A DNA stretch of 64,000 bases, from positions 434,001 through 498,000 of the forward strand of contig NZ_BJOV01000003.1 in NCBI RefSeq assembly GCF_009932475.1. The letters run 5' to 3'. The position numbers were made by a program, and so were the translations under genes. The DNA is from Gordonia spumicola (GTDB taxonomy: Bacteria > Actinomycetota > Actinomycetes > Mycobacteriales > Mycobacteriaceae). Shown here one piece after another: positions 27,001-35,342 of the stretch. The notes under the pieces are model-generated. The model ran no database searches, was not told where the DNA came from, and worked only from the letters and a program-made list of their open reading frames with translations. How positions within the stretch are numbered: the first letter of the stretch is position 1; every line of letters begins with the position of its first letter.

Positions 27001-27783
27001 ATGCCCGCACACACCCCGGCGTCCACCGCGCCGATCTGGTTCGACCTCGCGTCCAGCGACCCCGGCCGGGCCGCCGACTTCTACACCACGCTGTTCGGGT
27101 GGACCGCCGACGAGCCGTCCGCCGAATTCGGCGGCTATCAGAACTTCCGGCGCGACGGCGCGCTCGTCGCGGGACTCGGACCCGCGCAGGACGGCGGACC
27201 GGCCGACGTGTGGACGGTCTACTTCCGCTCGGACGACATCCCGGCCACCCTCGAGGCCGCCGAGGCCGCGGGCGGAACGGTGATCGCATCCGCGATGCAG
27301 ATCGGCGACCTCGGTTCGATGGCGGTCCTCGCCGACCCGGCCGGCGGGGCCTTCGGCCTCTGGCAGCCGGGCACGCACGCCGGCTTCTCGACGATGGGCG
27401 AACCGGGGGCTCCGTACTGGTTCGACGAGATGAGCATGGACTACGACGCGTCGAAGGCCTTCTACGAGACGACCTTCGGCTGGACGCTCACCGAGATCGG
27501 GGAGGGAACCGAGGGCGGGCCCGGCCAGTACTCGCAGGTCCTCATCGGCGGCGAAGCGCAGGCCGGAATCATGGCGGCGGCCGGCATGCTCGGCGAGGGC
27601 CACCCGTCGTTCTGGCAGGTGTACATCACGGTCGACGACGTCCCGACGACGCTCGACCGCGTGGTTGAGCTCGGCGGCGCCGTCCTCATGCCGGCCGACG
27701 ACACCCCGTTCGGCGTCCTCGCGTCGTTCAAGGATCCGCTCGGGTCCGCGATCTGCATCGCCTCCGTCCCCGAAGGCATGTGA
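27001..27783 (+). CDS. Protein with two VOC (glyoxalase-fold) domains
   Basis: This is a 260-residue protein with two tandem VOC modules. The first begins IWFDLASSDPGRAADFYTTLFGW and the second YWFDEMSMDYDASKAFYETTFGW, and each ends in a GxAVLxDPxG-like strand. The double unit resembles the CFP-30B/27 kDa antigen family. ATG 27001 is preceded by AGAGGAGT at a good distance, so the longer upstream reading was dropped. It overlaps the following membrane protein gene by 4 nt (GTGA), implying coupled translation. No enzymatic activity can be assigned from the sequence. Confidence 0.85.
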   Translation: MPAHTPASTAPIWFDLASSDPGRAADFYTTLFGWTADEPSAEFGGYQNFRRDGALVAGLGPAQDGGPADVWTVYFRSDDIPATLEAAEAAGGTVIASAMQIGDLGSMAVLADPAGGAFGLWQPGTHAGFSTMGEPGAPYWFDEMSMDYDASKAFYETTFGWTLTEIGEGTEGGPGQYSQVLIGGEAQAGIMAAAGMLGEGHPSFWQVYITVDDVPTTLDRVVELGGAVLMPADDTPFGVLASFKDPLGSAICIASVPEGM

Positions 27784-28631
27784 CTGTCCCCGAATTCACT
27801 GCGGCCGCACTGATCGACGCCTGGCGGTTCGACGCCGTCACGGTCCTCGCGGTGGTCGTGGTCGGCGGCGGCTATGCGGTCGTCGCCCGTGCGCGTCCGC
27901 TCCACGACCGCGTGTTCTTCACGTCGGGCTGCGCGCTGTGGCTGTGGGTCGGCTGTGGATTCCCCGGCGTGTTCGGCGGCCAGCTGTTCTGGGCGCGGGC
28001 GCTCGGCGTCGTCGTCTCGCTGACGGTGATCCCCCTGCTGTTGGCCGCGGGGCGACCGGTGACGGCGATCGCGAGCGGCCGCGGGGGCCGACGCCTCCTC
28101 CTCCGCGCGGCCGGGACGCGCGGGGTCCGCGTCGCGACGTCTCCGCAGGTCACGTCGATTGTCTTCCTCGGCGTCCCGTGGCTGCTGTACCTGACACCGT
28201 GGTACCGGGCGGTCCTGGAGTCGGCCGCGGTCGACGCGCTGACCGGGCTGCTGCTCGTCGCCGTCGGCTCGCTGTACTACTACGCGCGGCTCCAGATCGA
28301 CCCGGTCCCCGTGCGTCGCCACGCCGGAGTGTCGTTGCTGATCACCGTCGGCGAGTCGCTCGGCGACGGAGTGCTCGGCGTGGTCCTGTGGCAGGGCCCG
28401 ATGCTGGCGGCGGCGTACTACCAGGGCCTGCATCGCGATTGGGGGCCGAGTCCGAGAACCGACCAGACGATCGGCGCGGGCGTCCTGTGGATCCTCGGCG
28501 ACGTCCTGTCTCTCCCTCTTCTGCTCCTCCTGATGCGTCGCATGCGCGACGACGACCGCGATCACCGCACCACCGAACCCGACGAACCCTGGTTCCTCAC
28601 CGATCCCCGCTTCGCGGACCGTTTCCGCTGA
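27780..28631 (+). CDS. CtaG-like membrane protein (Caa3_CtaG type)
   Basis: This 283-residue polytopic protein has about seven hydrophobic segments. Segments such as IVFLGVPWLLYLTPWY, SLYYYARLQIDPVPVRRHAG and LITVGESLGDGVLGVVLW match the caa3-type CtaG cytochrome c oxidase assembly family. That family is thought to act in copper delivery or oxidase assembly. Start GTG 27780 overlaps the VOC gene stop. The stop codon lies inside a 40-bp repeat (28623-28664) that also contains the stop of the convergent gene. Assignment is by overall pattern and moderately sure. Confidence 0.7.
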   Translation: MTVPEFTAAALIDAWRFDAVTVLAVVVVGGGYAVVARARPLHDRVFFTSGCALWLWVGCGFPGVFGGQLFWARALGVVVSLTVIPLLLAAGRPVTAIASGRGGRRLLLRAAGTRGVRVATSPQVTSIVFLGVPWLLYLTPWYRAVLESAAVDALTGLLLVAVGSLYYYARLQIDPVPVRRHAGVSLLITVGESLGDGVLGVVLWQGPMLAAAYYQGLHRDWGPSPRTDQTIGAGVLWILGDVLSLPLLLLLMRRMRDDDRDHRTTEPDEPWFLTDPRFADRFR

Positions 28632-28664
28632 TCGTGACGAACATCCGGTAATCATCGGCGGAAA
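28623..28664. repeat. 40-bp hairpin repeat, left copy, over two convergent stops
   Basis: This copy shares TTCCGC-GATCGTGACGAACATCCGGT and ATCGGCGGA with the copy at 29701-29743, in the same orientation. Its own stem is imperfect. Both the CtaG-like stop (28629-28631) and the AbiEi-like stop (28652-28654) lie inside it. Confidence 0.65.
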
Positions 28665-29629
28665 CTCTCGCGGAGAGCACAGTCTGACCGTCGACAGGGA
28701 TGAGGCCGTCCTCGCCACCCCAACCGCTGCAGCAAGCGCGCGATCTTGGCAGCGGTCACGCACGGGCGGTCGAACGCCTGTCCGAATCCGACTCGGACGG
28801 TTCGCTTGTCCTCACCGACGGCTGCATCGAGGTCTCGCTCCATGTCCGCGTCGCGCGACAGTGGATCGTCGTGGCCCAGGCGGCCGTCCAGTTCGACAAT
28901 GAGCCCGAACTCGAGGTACTCATGATCCCGGAAGCCACTCCTCCCGACCGCGGTCGGCACCTGCCTGCGTGGTGACGGGAGACCGTGAGCCCGTTCAACG
29001 TGCGTCAGGAACCGATGTTCAAGCGTCGAACAGACGCCCGAGTGGACGTCGAGCAGAACTCTCATGATGAATGACGCCTGCCTCAGGCAGGGCCGATTCG
29101 ACAATGCGGCGATGAGTCGTTCCGCCGTGGTGATTCGCGACTGGACGGGGTCGGCGAGGCACGCCACGAGGTCGACGACGCGCCGACACGACGCCGCACA
29201 GTCCAGGACCGCATGCTCGACGCGCGTTCTCGGCGGGGACGTGTTCCACATCGCGATTCCGTCAAGCCCTACCCGATAGTGGACGACCACCCCTGGCCGC
29301 TTCGTCACGCTGCGCTTGCTGTCGACGACGATGTGGATCGGCCCCGTTTCGGCACCCGATCCCAGCGTCGCCCTGACGGCTGACTGAAATCCGAGCACCG
29401 CCGGCGCCGCGTCCAGAACCGCGCACCAGGCTCGCTGCTCCCACGTGAGCGACCCAGTGTGCGCAACGTACACACCCGGGTACACCCTGACCCACTCTCG
29501 GCGGTAGACCTTCTTCCGGACGAAGGCCGAGTCGACTCCGCACTCCAATGCCTGCTTCCGACTGATCACTCCGGACTGCTCTCGGAGCATCGACTCGACA
29601 CGCTGCGCAGCAACATCGCTCTCCCCCAT
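28652..29629 (-). CDS. AbiEi-like antitoxin-domain / DUF559-type protein
   Basis: This 325-residue protein has an N-terminal winged-helix-like region (MLREQSGVISRKQALECGVDS; VRVYPGVYVAHTG) of the type found in AbiEi-family antitoxins. Its C-terminal part is nuclease-like, as in DUF559 (EYLEFGLIVELDGRLGHDD, then RDADMERDLDAA). Such stand-alone genes are frequent in Gordonia and Mycobacterium and their role is unclear; no AbiEii-type toxin gene is adjacent. ATG 29629 is taken; the much longer upstream reading is antisense to kstD and discarded. The gene is bracketed by 40-bp direct repeats, which suggests it moved as a unit. Confidence 0.75.
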   Translation of the reverse strand: MGESDVAAQRVESMLREQSGVISRKQALECGVDSAFVRKKVYRREWVRVYPGVYVAHTGSLTWEQRAWCAVLDAAPAVLGFQSAVRATLGSGAETGPIHIVVDSKRSVTKRPGVVVHYRVGLDGIAMWNTSPPRTRVEHAVLDCAASCRRVVDLVACLADPVQSRITTAERLIAALSNRPCLRQASFIMRVLLDVHSGVCSTLEHRFLTHVERAHGLPSPRRQVPTAVGRSGFRDHEYLEFGLIVELDGRLGHDDPLSRDADMERDLDAAVGEDKRTVRVGFGQAFDRPCVTAAKIARLLQRLGWRGRPHPCRRSDCALRESFRR

Positions 29630-29700
29630 GAGCACAGCATGGCCCGCAAAGACCCCGAATCGACCCGTCGCCCAAGTCTGTGGATAACCCCAGCGGCAGG

Positions 29701-29743
29701 TTCCGCCGATCGTGACGAACATCCGGTCACGATCGGCGGACAC
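29701..29743. repeat. 40-bp hairpin repeat, right copy
   Basis: CCGCCGATCGTGAC (29704-29717) pairs perfectly with GTCACGATCGGCGG (29727-29740) around a 9-nt loop. Apart from a few substitutions it is the same 40-bp element as at 28623-28664, in direct orientation. It lies about 70 bp upstream of the AbiEi-like gene and 85 bp upstream of kstD. Confidence 0.65.
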
Positions 29744-29784
29744 CCCGTCGGATCGACCCGACGCGACTCCTCGTCTACTCTGTA

Positions 29785-29800
29785 CTGAAACGTGTTCTAG
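29785..29800. promoter_or_regulatory. KstR box upstream of kstD
   Basis: TGAAACGTGTTCTA (29786-29799) fits TnnAACnnGTTnnA exactly. It ends 28 bp before the kstD start, where a bound repressor would block the promoter. Confidence 0.82.
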
Positions 29801-29827
29801 TTTTGCGCGCGAAGCGAAGGGAAAGAC

Positions 29828-31525
29828 ATGTCCAGCGAAGAGTTCGACGTCATCGTCGTTGGAGCGGGCGGAGCGGGCCTGGCGGCCGCACTCACCGCGA
29901 AGACGAAGGGCCTCAACACCGTCCTGATCGAGAAGTCCCCGTACTGGGGCGGCTCCACATCCCGGTCCGGCGGCGGCGTCTGGATTCCCAACAACAGCGT
30001 GCTCAAACGCGACGGCGTCGACGACACAGTCGACGCGGCCCGCACGTATGTGCACTCGATCATCGGCGAGCACGCGCCCGCCGACCGCATCGACGCCTAC
30101 ATCGACCGCGGCCCCGAAGCGCTCGACTATCTGATGGCGAACTCCCCGCTGAACCTGGAATGGGTCAAGGGCTACTCCGACTACTACCCGGAGGCTCCCG
30201 GCGGACGCGTCGGCGGACGCAGCGTGGAACCGCGCCCGTTCGACGCCCGCCTGCTGGGCGACGACCTGGCGACGCTGCACCCGCAGTACACCAAGGCCCC
30301 GCTCAACATGGTGGTGCTGCAGAGCGACTACAAGTGGATGAACGTGGGCATGCGCCACTGGCGCGGCATCGCGAAGATGGCGAAGGTGGCCGGACGTTTC
30401 ACCTGGTCCAAGAGCCGCAACAAGAAGATGATCGCGATGGGCGCGGCGCTCGCCGCCGAACTCCTGATCGGCTGCCGCAAGGCAGGCGTCGACATCCGCC
30501 TGAGCACCCCGCTCACCGGCCTGATCGTCGAGGACGGCAAGGTCGTCGGCGCGCGTGTCGAGTCCGACGGCGCCCCCGCCGAGATCCGCGCGAAGTACGG
30601 CGTGATCCTCGCCAGCGGAGGCTTCGACCACAACGCCGAGATGCGTGCGCAGTACCAGCGGGCGCCGATCGGCACCGAGTGGACCACGGGCGCGGCGTCG
30701 AACGCCGGCGACGGCATCCGCGCGGCCCTCGACGCGGGCGCCGACGTCTCGCTGATGGACGACGCCTGGTGGGGTCCGACCATCCCGCTGCCGAAGGGGC
30801 CGTGGTTCGCGCTGTCCGAGCGCAACGTGCCCGGCACCTTCATGGTCAACGAGCGCGGCGTGCGCTTCATGAACGAGTCGCTCCCCTACGTCGAGGCGGG
30901 CCACCAGATGTACGGCGGCGACTTCGGCCAGGGCGAAGGCCCCGGCGCCAACATCCCGGCCTGGCTGGTGATGGACCAGCGCTGCCGCAACCGCTACCTG
31001 TTCGCGGGCCTGCCCGCGCGCCAGCCGATCCCGCGCAGCTGGCTCGAGTCCGGTGCGATCGTCAAGGCGAACACCATCGCCGAACTCGCCGAGAAGATGG
31101 GCGTCCCGGTGGACGCGCTGACGGCCACCACCGAGCGCTTCAACGGCTTCGCCCGCACCGGCGTCGACGCCGAGTTCGGGCGCGGCGTCAGCGGGTACGA
31201 CAACTACTACGGCGACCCGACCAACAAGCCGAACCCGAACCTCGGCGTCGTCGACAAGGCCCCGTTCTACGCGGTCAAGATGGTACCGGGCGACCTCGGG
31301 ACCAAGGGCGGCGTCGACACCGACGTCGCCGGACGCGCACTCCGCGCCGACGGCAGCGTCATCGACGGCCTGTACGCCGCGGGCAACACCAGCGCGCCGG
31401 TCATGGGCCACACGTACGCCGGCCCCGGCGCGACGATCGGCCCCGCGATGGTGTTCGGCTACCTCGCGGCGCTCGACGCCGCGGCCAAGGCCCGCAACAA
31501 CGACGACGTCCGCGCGGGAGCCTGA
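29828..31525 (+). CDS. kstD: KstD: 3-ketosteroid delta1-dehydrogenase
   Basis: This 565-residue FAD flavoprotein introduces the C1-C2 double bond into ring A of 3-ketosteroids; with KshA this leads to ring B opening. The dinucleotide-binding motif VVGAGGAGLAAAL lies at residues ~10-22, followed by SPYWGGSTSRSGGGVWIPNN, SGGFDHNAEMR, and the C-terminal GLYAAGNTSAPVMGHTYAGPG. Length matches M. tuberculosis KstD (563). ATG 29828 is preceded by GAAGGGAAAG. A KstR box lies just upstream, and the MaoC hydratase gene follows after 1 bp, as in Rv3537-Rv3538. Confidence 0.95.
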   Translation: MSSEEFDVIVVGAGGAGLAAALTAKTKGLNTVLIEKSPYWGGSTSRSGGGVWIPNNSVLKRDGVDDTVDAARTYVHSIIGEHAPADRIDAYIDRGPEALDYLMANSPLNLEWVKGYSDYYPEAPGGRVGGRSVEPRPFDARLLGDDLATLHPQYTKAPLNMVVLQSDYKWMNVGMRHWRGIAKMAKVAGRFTWSKSRNKKMIAMGAALAAELLIGCRKAGVDIRLSTPLTGLIVEDGKVVGARVESDGAPAEIRAKYGVILASGGFDHNAEMRAQYQRAPIGTEWTTGAASNAGDGIRAALDAGADVSLMDDAWWGPTIPLPKGPWFALSERNVPGTFMVNERGVRFMNESLPYVEAGHQMYGGDFGQGEGPGANIPAWLVMDQRCRNRYLFAGLPARQPIPRSWLESGAIVKANTIAELAEKMGVPVDALTATTERFNGFARTGVDAEFGRGVSGYDNYYGDPTNKPNPNLGVVDKAPFYAVKMVPGDLGTKGGVDTDVAGRALRADGSVIDGLYAAGNTSAPVMGHTYAGPGATIGPAMVFGYLAALDAAAKARNNDDVRAGA

Positions 31526-31526
31526 C

Positions 31527-32387
31527 ATGCCCATCGATCCCAGCATCGCCCTCGGAGCCGACCTCGGCGAGCAGTCGTTCTCGTGGACGCCCCGCGAGAT
31601 CGCGTCGTACAACCTCGCCGTCGGAGCCGCCGCCGATCCGATGGACGTCGTCGGACTGCAGTACGTCGACGATGCGGCCCCCAAGACCCTTCCGTCGTTC
31701 GCCACCGTGGCCGCGAACTTCTTCGCCACCGAGGCGCCGAAGGTCGTGTTCCCCGGTGTCGACATCGACCTCGCGAAGGTCGTCCACGGCAGCCAGCAGG
31801 TGCGCGTGCACCGCCCGATCCCGGCGTCCGGGTCGGCGACCACCCGGACCCGGATCGCCGAACTGCAGGACAAGGGCTCCGCGGCCGTCATCGTGCAGGA
31901 AGCGGTGACCGTCGACGAGAACGGCGAGCCGCTGTGGACCGCGCGGTCGTCGATCTTCGCCAAGGGCGAGGGCGGCTTCGGCGGCGACCGCGGCACGTCG
32001 AATCGCGTCGAGTACCCGGACCGGGCCCCCGATCACGTGATCACGGTCCCGACGCTGCCGCAGCAGGCCCTGCTGTACCGCCTGTGCGGCGACCGCAATC
32101 CGCTGCACAGCGACCCCGCGTTCGCCGCAGGTGCGGGCTTCCCGCGGCCGATCCTGCACGGTTTGTGCACGTACGGCACAGTTCTGCGCGCGGTCGTCGA
32201 CGGCGTCTACGGAGGTGACGCAACCGCGGTCGTCGACTACTCAGTGACTTTCGCCGGAGTGGTGTTCCCCGGGGAGACGTTGCGGATCGACGCCTGGGAA
32301 GATGGCGGACGACTGCTCGCGACCACGAGCGTCGTCGAACGCGACGGCGCCGCGGCCCTGGGCAACGTCGTTTTCAGCACTTCGTAG
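31527..32387 (+). CDS. MaoC-family enoyl-CoA hydratase (Rv3538/ChsH3-like)
   Basis: This 286-residue double-hotdog hydratase has the N-terminal half LGEQSFSWTPREIASYNLAVGA and a C-terminal half with the hydratase-2 motif GDRNPLHSDPAFAAGAGFPRPILHGLC, whose Asp and His are the catalytic pair. It hydrates a 2-enoyl-CoA, and the Rv3538 orthologue has been linked to cholesterol side-chain beta-oxidation. The gene starts 1 bp after kstD, so the two are co-expressed under the KstR box. The exact chain length handled here cannot be read from sequence. Confidence 0.87.
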   Translation: MPIDPSIALGADLGEQSFSWTPREIASYNLAVGAAADPMDVVGLQYVDDAAPKTLPSFATVAANFFATEAPKVVFPGVDIDLAKVVHGSQQVRVHRPIPASGSATTRTRIAELQDKGSAAVIVQEAVTVDENGEPLWTARSSIFAKGEGGFGGDRGTSNRVEYPDRAPDHVITVPTLPQQALLYRLCGDRNPLHSDPAFAAGAGFPRPILHGLCTYGTVLRAVVDGVYGGDATAVVDYSVTFAGVVFPGETLRIDAWEDGGRLLATTSVVERDGAAALGNVVFSTS

Positions 32388-32406
32388 ACCTACCGAAAGG
32401 ACATGC

Positions 32407-32838
32407 ATGTCCACGTCTCTGCTTCCCGTTCTCGACGACAACCGTGAGGCCATGGCCGCCGATTTCGCCGATGTGATCGACGCGGAGGTGAAGAAGCAGT
32501 CGGGCCTGTCCGGCACCGCGCTGAAGGCCGCCTACGGCGCCGCACAGAAGTTCAAGCCGGGCATCGTCGTCACCGCCGTCACCCGTATGCTCCCCGAGTT
32601 CATGACGGCGCTGTCGCCGTTCTGGGACTCCAAGCCCGCGGGCGGGAGTTTCGGCGACCACCTGGCCGCCAACGGCGACGCCGCGGCGGAGGCCCTGCTC
32701 GCCATCACCGACAGCCGCACCGAGACCGCCCCCGGCGCACTGGCGAAGGCGTACAAGAGCGTTCGCGGCAAGGCCAAGAACTACGTCGTCGACGCTCTCC
32801 CCGCGGTGGGCGCCGTCGTCGAGAAGTACGCGGGCTGA
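32407..32838 (+). CDS. Small alpha-helical protein of unknown function (DUF6918-like)
   Basis: This is a 143-residue protein, rich in Ala and Lys and predominantly helical, with no signal peptide. Recognisable stretches are VKKQSGLSGTALKAAYGAAQKFKPG and PGALAKAYKSVRGKAKNYVVDALP. It resembles the conserved actinobacterial family I recall as DUF6918, but I am not certain of the number. ATG 32407 follows GAAAGGACA. It lies 19 bp after the MaoC hydratase and before a strong hairpin, so it is probably the last gene of the KstR-controlled kstD operon. Its role is unknown. Confidence 0.65.
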   Translation: MSTSLLPVLDDNREAMAADFADVIDAEVKKQSGLSGTALKAAYGAAQKFKPGIVVTAVTRMLPEFMTALSPFWDSKPAGGSFGDHLAANGDAAAEALLAITDSRTETAPGALAKAYKSVRGKAKNYVVDALPAVGAVVEKYAG

Positions 32839-32860
32839 CCCTCCCCTGTCAGTCCCGGTC

Positions 32861-32898
32861 CAGATGCCGCTCGAAGCCTAGGCTTCGGGCGGCATCTG
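32861..32898. terminator. 18-bp-stem hairpin after the kstD operon
   Basis: CAGATGCCGCTCGAAGCC (32861-32878) pairs with 32881-32898 with a single mismatch and only TA between the arms. It sits between two convergent genes and can act on both strands. No strong T-tract follows. Confidence 0.7.
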
Positions 32899-32917
32899 TC
32901 GTAATGTCAGTTATGAA

Positions 32918-33052
32918 TCAGGCTGCGCTTGCGACGATGACCAGGAGCACGGCGATCACGCCGATCACTCCGGCCAACAGGATCAGCACTCGCCCGATGT
33001 GGAGACGCGCATTGTCGACCTGCGACGACGTTGCGACCTGGTCTACGGCCAT
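32918..33052 (-). CDS. 44-residue single-TM protein
   Basis: ATG 33052 opens a 44-codon frame ending at TGA 32920-32918. Residues 1-20 are polar (MAVDQVATSSQVDNARLHIG) and residues ~21-44 form one uninterrupted hydrophobic helix of Leu, Ile, Val and Ala. Third-position GC is high and consistent with coding. The Shine-Dalgarno (GGAA) is weak. It is divergent from the MFS exporter, with 80 bp between the starts, and convergent with the kstD operon. It could be a small accessory subunit or regulator; no homologue is known to me. Confidence 0.55.
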   Translation of the reverse strand: MAVDQVATSSQVDNARLHIGRVLILLAGVIGVIAVLLVIVASAA

Positions 33053-33132
33053 GATGTTCCACTTCCGCTCATGTTCGGCTACAAGTCCGTGTTATTAGAG
33101 TTACACAAGTTACAAATGAAACGAGTGAACTG

Positions 33133-34704
33133 ATGCTGCGTGTCGACGAACGATCAGATGACGACTCTATGACGTTCCGGTCCGCCTGGCTCATCCTCAT
33201 CGCCTGCGCCGCCGTCAGCCTGGTGGTCGCCGCGATGGCCGCCCTGAACACGGCACTGCCGGGCATCGCCGTGGACACCGGATCGACCAATTCGCAGATG
33301 ACGTGGATCCTCGACAGCTACACCTTAGTCCTCGCCGCCGTCCTGCTTCCGGCGGGCGCGATCGGCGACCGGATGGGACGACGCGGCGTTCTCCTCGTCG
33401 GTCTCGTGATCTTCGGCGTCGGCTCACTCTCGGCGATCTGGGTCGACACCCCGACCCAGCTCATCGCCACCCGGATCGTGGCGGGCGTGGGCGCCGCGCT
33501 GATCATGCCGACCACCCTGTCCCTGATCACCGCGGGCGTGCCCAAGGAGAAGCGCGCCGTCGCGATCAGCGTGTGGGCGGCCGTCGCGGGCGCGGGAGCC
33601 ATCGCGGGCTTCTTCGTCACCGGCGTCCTGCTCAACTTCTTCCACTGGCATTCGGTGTTCATCACATTCGCCGTGTCGACGACGGCCGTGTTCGCCCTCA
33701 CCCTGACCATCGGGACGTCGAAGGACGAGAACCCCGGCCGCTTCGACGTGATCGGCTCGCTCACCTCGATGGCGGCGGTCGCGGCCGTCGTCTTCGGGCT
33801 CCTCGAGGCTCCGCACCGCGGGTGGACCGATCCGTTGATCCTCGTCTGTCTTGTCGGCGGAGCCGCACTGGTCGCCGCGTTCATCATGATCGAGCATCGG
33901 CGCACCCATCCGCTGCTGGACGTCGACCTGTTCCGCAACCGCTCGTTCGCGTCCGGTTCGCTGTCAGTGGCCCTACAGTTCTTGGCCTCGTTCGGCGTCT
34001 TCTTCCTGGTGCTGCAGCAACTCCAACTGGTGTTCGGGTACTCACCGCTCAAATCGGCCGTCGCCCTGTTCCCGATGGTCGCGGGCGTCGGCTTCTTCGC
34101 CATGATCGGCAACTGGCTGGCCGTGCGGTACTCGCTGCGCGTGGTCCTCGGCGTCGGCATCGCGATCGCGGCGCTCGGCGTGATCCTGCTCGGCGTCGTC
34201 GAGACCGACGCCTACTGGAAGGTCGGGGTCCTGCTCGGGACCTGCGCGATCGGCATCGGACTGGCGACGGCCCCGTCGACGACCGCGATCATGTCGAACA
34301 CGCCGCTCGACAACCAGGGCGTCGGATCGGCCGTCAACGACACCGCCCGCGAATTGGGAGCCGCCATCGGAATCGCGCTGGCCGGCAGCATCATGGCCGC
34401 GGGCTACGAGGACCGGATCGGCCCGACGGCCGACGCCGCGAAGGCCGGGATCGGAACGATCGACCCCTCGGCCGCGACGGTGGCCGACGAGGCGATCCGC
34501 GGGTCGCTCGCGGGCGCGGTCAAGGTGAGCGAGCAACTGCAGTCCACGGCGCCGCAGCTCGCGGAACAGATCGCCTCGGGCGCACGGGACGCGTTCTCGC
34601 CGCCGATGCAGACGGCCTGCCTGGTCCTCGGGTGCGTGCTCGCGGCGGGGGCGGTCTTCCTGGGCTGGTTCGCCCCTCGCGAGCTCGCGGCTCCACAGGA
34701 CTGA
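33133..34704 (+). CDS. MFS drug-exporter-like transporter (DHA2, 14 TM)
   Basis: This 523-residue polytopic protein has about fourteen TM segments, typical of the DHA2 (EmrB/QacA) branch of the major facilitator superfamily. Motifs include LDSYTLVLAAVLLPAGAIGDRMGRRG (motif A-like) and RIVAGVGAALIMPTTLSLI (motif C-like). It is likely a proton-driven exporter of drugs or lipophilic compounds. ATG 33133 gives an N-terminal polar lead of about 12 residues; ATG 33169 could be the true start. The AraC-type gene follows after 2 bp and may regulate it, which is inference. Confidence 0.88.
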   Translation: MLRVDERSDDDSMTFRSAWLILIACAAVSLVVAAMAALNTALPGIAVDTGSTNSQMTWILDSYTLVLAAVLLPAGAIGDRMGRRGVLLVGLVIFGVGSLSAIWVDTPTQLIATRIVAGVGAALIMPTTLSLITAGVPKEKRAVAISVWAAVAGAGAIAGFFVTGVLLNFFHWHSVFITFAVSTTAVFALTLTIGTSKDENPGRFDVIGSLTSMAAVAAVVFGLLEAPHRGWTDPLILVCLVGGAALVAAFIMIEHRRTHPLLDVDLFRNRSFASGSLSVALQFLASFGVFFLVLQQLQLVFGYSPLKSAVALFPMVAGVGFFAMIGNWLAVRYSLRVVLGVGIAIAALGVILLGVVETDAYWKVGVLLGTCAIGIGLATAPSTTAIMSNTPLDNQGVGSAVNDTARELGAAIGIALAGSIMAAGYEDRIGPTADAAKAGIGTIDPSAATVADEAIRGSLAGAVKVSEQLQSTAPQLAEQIASGARDAFSPPMQTACLVLGCVLAAGAVFLGWFAPRELAAPQD

Positions 34705-34706
34705 CG

Positions 34707-35342
34707 GTGCCGCGCGTGCAGGCCTGGTCGCACCGGATGACCGACGATCCCGTCCTCGTCTACCCGGACGGGTGCATGGACCTGGTGTGGGACGCGGACG
34801 GCGTCGTCCACGTCGCGGGCCCCGACACCGGACCTCGACAGGTCGTCCGGCCCGCGGGCTCGACGGTCTCCGGCGTCCGATTCGACCCCGGGGTGCTGCC
34901 CGCCCTGCTCTGCGTGCCCGCCGACGAACTGACCGACGAACTGGTCCCGCTCGCCGACGTCGTGCCACGACAACGACTCGCGGCCGTGCCACGACTGCGG
35001 CTGGACGACATCGCCGACGCGGCGGCGCGGCTGACCGTCGAACCGTGGGTTCCGCTGGTGGTCGGCGCGCTCGCCGACGGCGTTCCGGTGGCCGACATCG
35101 CCGATCGGCTCGGCGTCAGCGAACGCACCCTCCATCGTCGAGCGTGCGCCGCGTTCGGCTACGGTCCGCGCCGACTCCAGGTGATCCTGCGAGCGGGGCG
35201 GGCCATCGACCTCGTCCGAAGCGGCGTCGACCTGTCCGACACCGCCGCGGCCGCCGGGTACGCCGACTACGCCCACCTGTACCGGGACGTCGTCCGCCTC
35301 ACCGGCAGACGACCCGCCGAGTTTCGTCACGCCCAGGCGTAG
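34707..35342 (+). CDS. AraC-family transcriptional regulator
   Basis: This 211-residue protein has a beta-rich N-terminal domain (VLVYPDGCMDLVWDADGVVHVAGPDTG) of the kind attached to small AraC regulators. A C-terminal double helix-turn-helix follows: VADIADRLGVSERTLHRRACAAFGYGP and DLSDTAAAAGYADYAHLYRDVVRLTGRRPAEF. GTG 34707 begins 2 bp after the exporter stop; longer upstream readings are embedded in the exporter. The 3' end overlaps the convergent VOC gene by 16 bp. Regulation of the exporter is plausible but not shown. Confidence 0.87.
   Translation: MPRVQAWSHRMTDDPVLVYPDGCMDLVWDADGVVHVAGPDTGPRQVVRPAGSTVSGVRFDPGVLPALLCVPADELTDELVPLADVVPRQRLAAVPRLRLDDIADAAARLTVEPWVPLVVGALADGVPVADIADRLGVSERTLHRRACAAFGYGPRRLQVILRAGRAIDLVRSGVDLSDTAAAAGYADYAHLYRDVVRLTGRRPAEFRHAQA

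Noticed and set aside
28652..31996. A continuous 1114-codon minus-strand frame
   Set aside because: Only its last 325 codons are a plausible protein (the AbiEi/DUF559-like gene). The rest is antisense to kstD and the MaoC hydratase, which are certain genes, and has the biased composition of a high-GC shadow frame.
33303..35342. A 679-codon frame that would fuse an Arg-rich protein to the AraC regulator
   Set aside because: The first two thirds are an out-of-frame shadow of the MFS exporter; the regulator starts at GTG 34707, 2 bp after the exporter stop.
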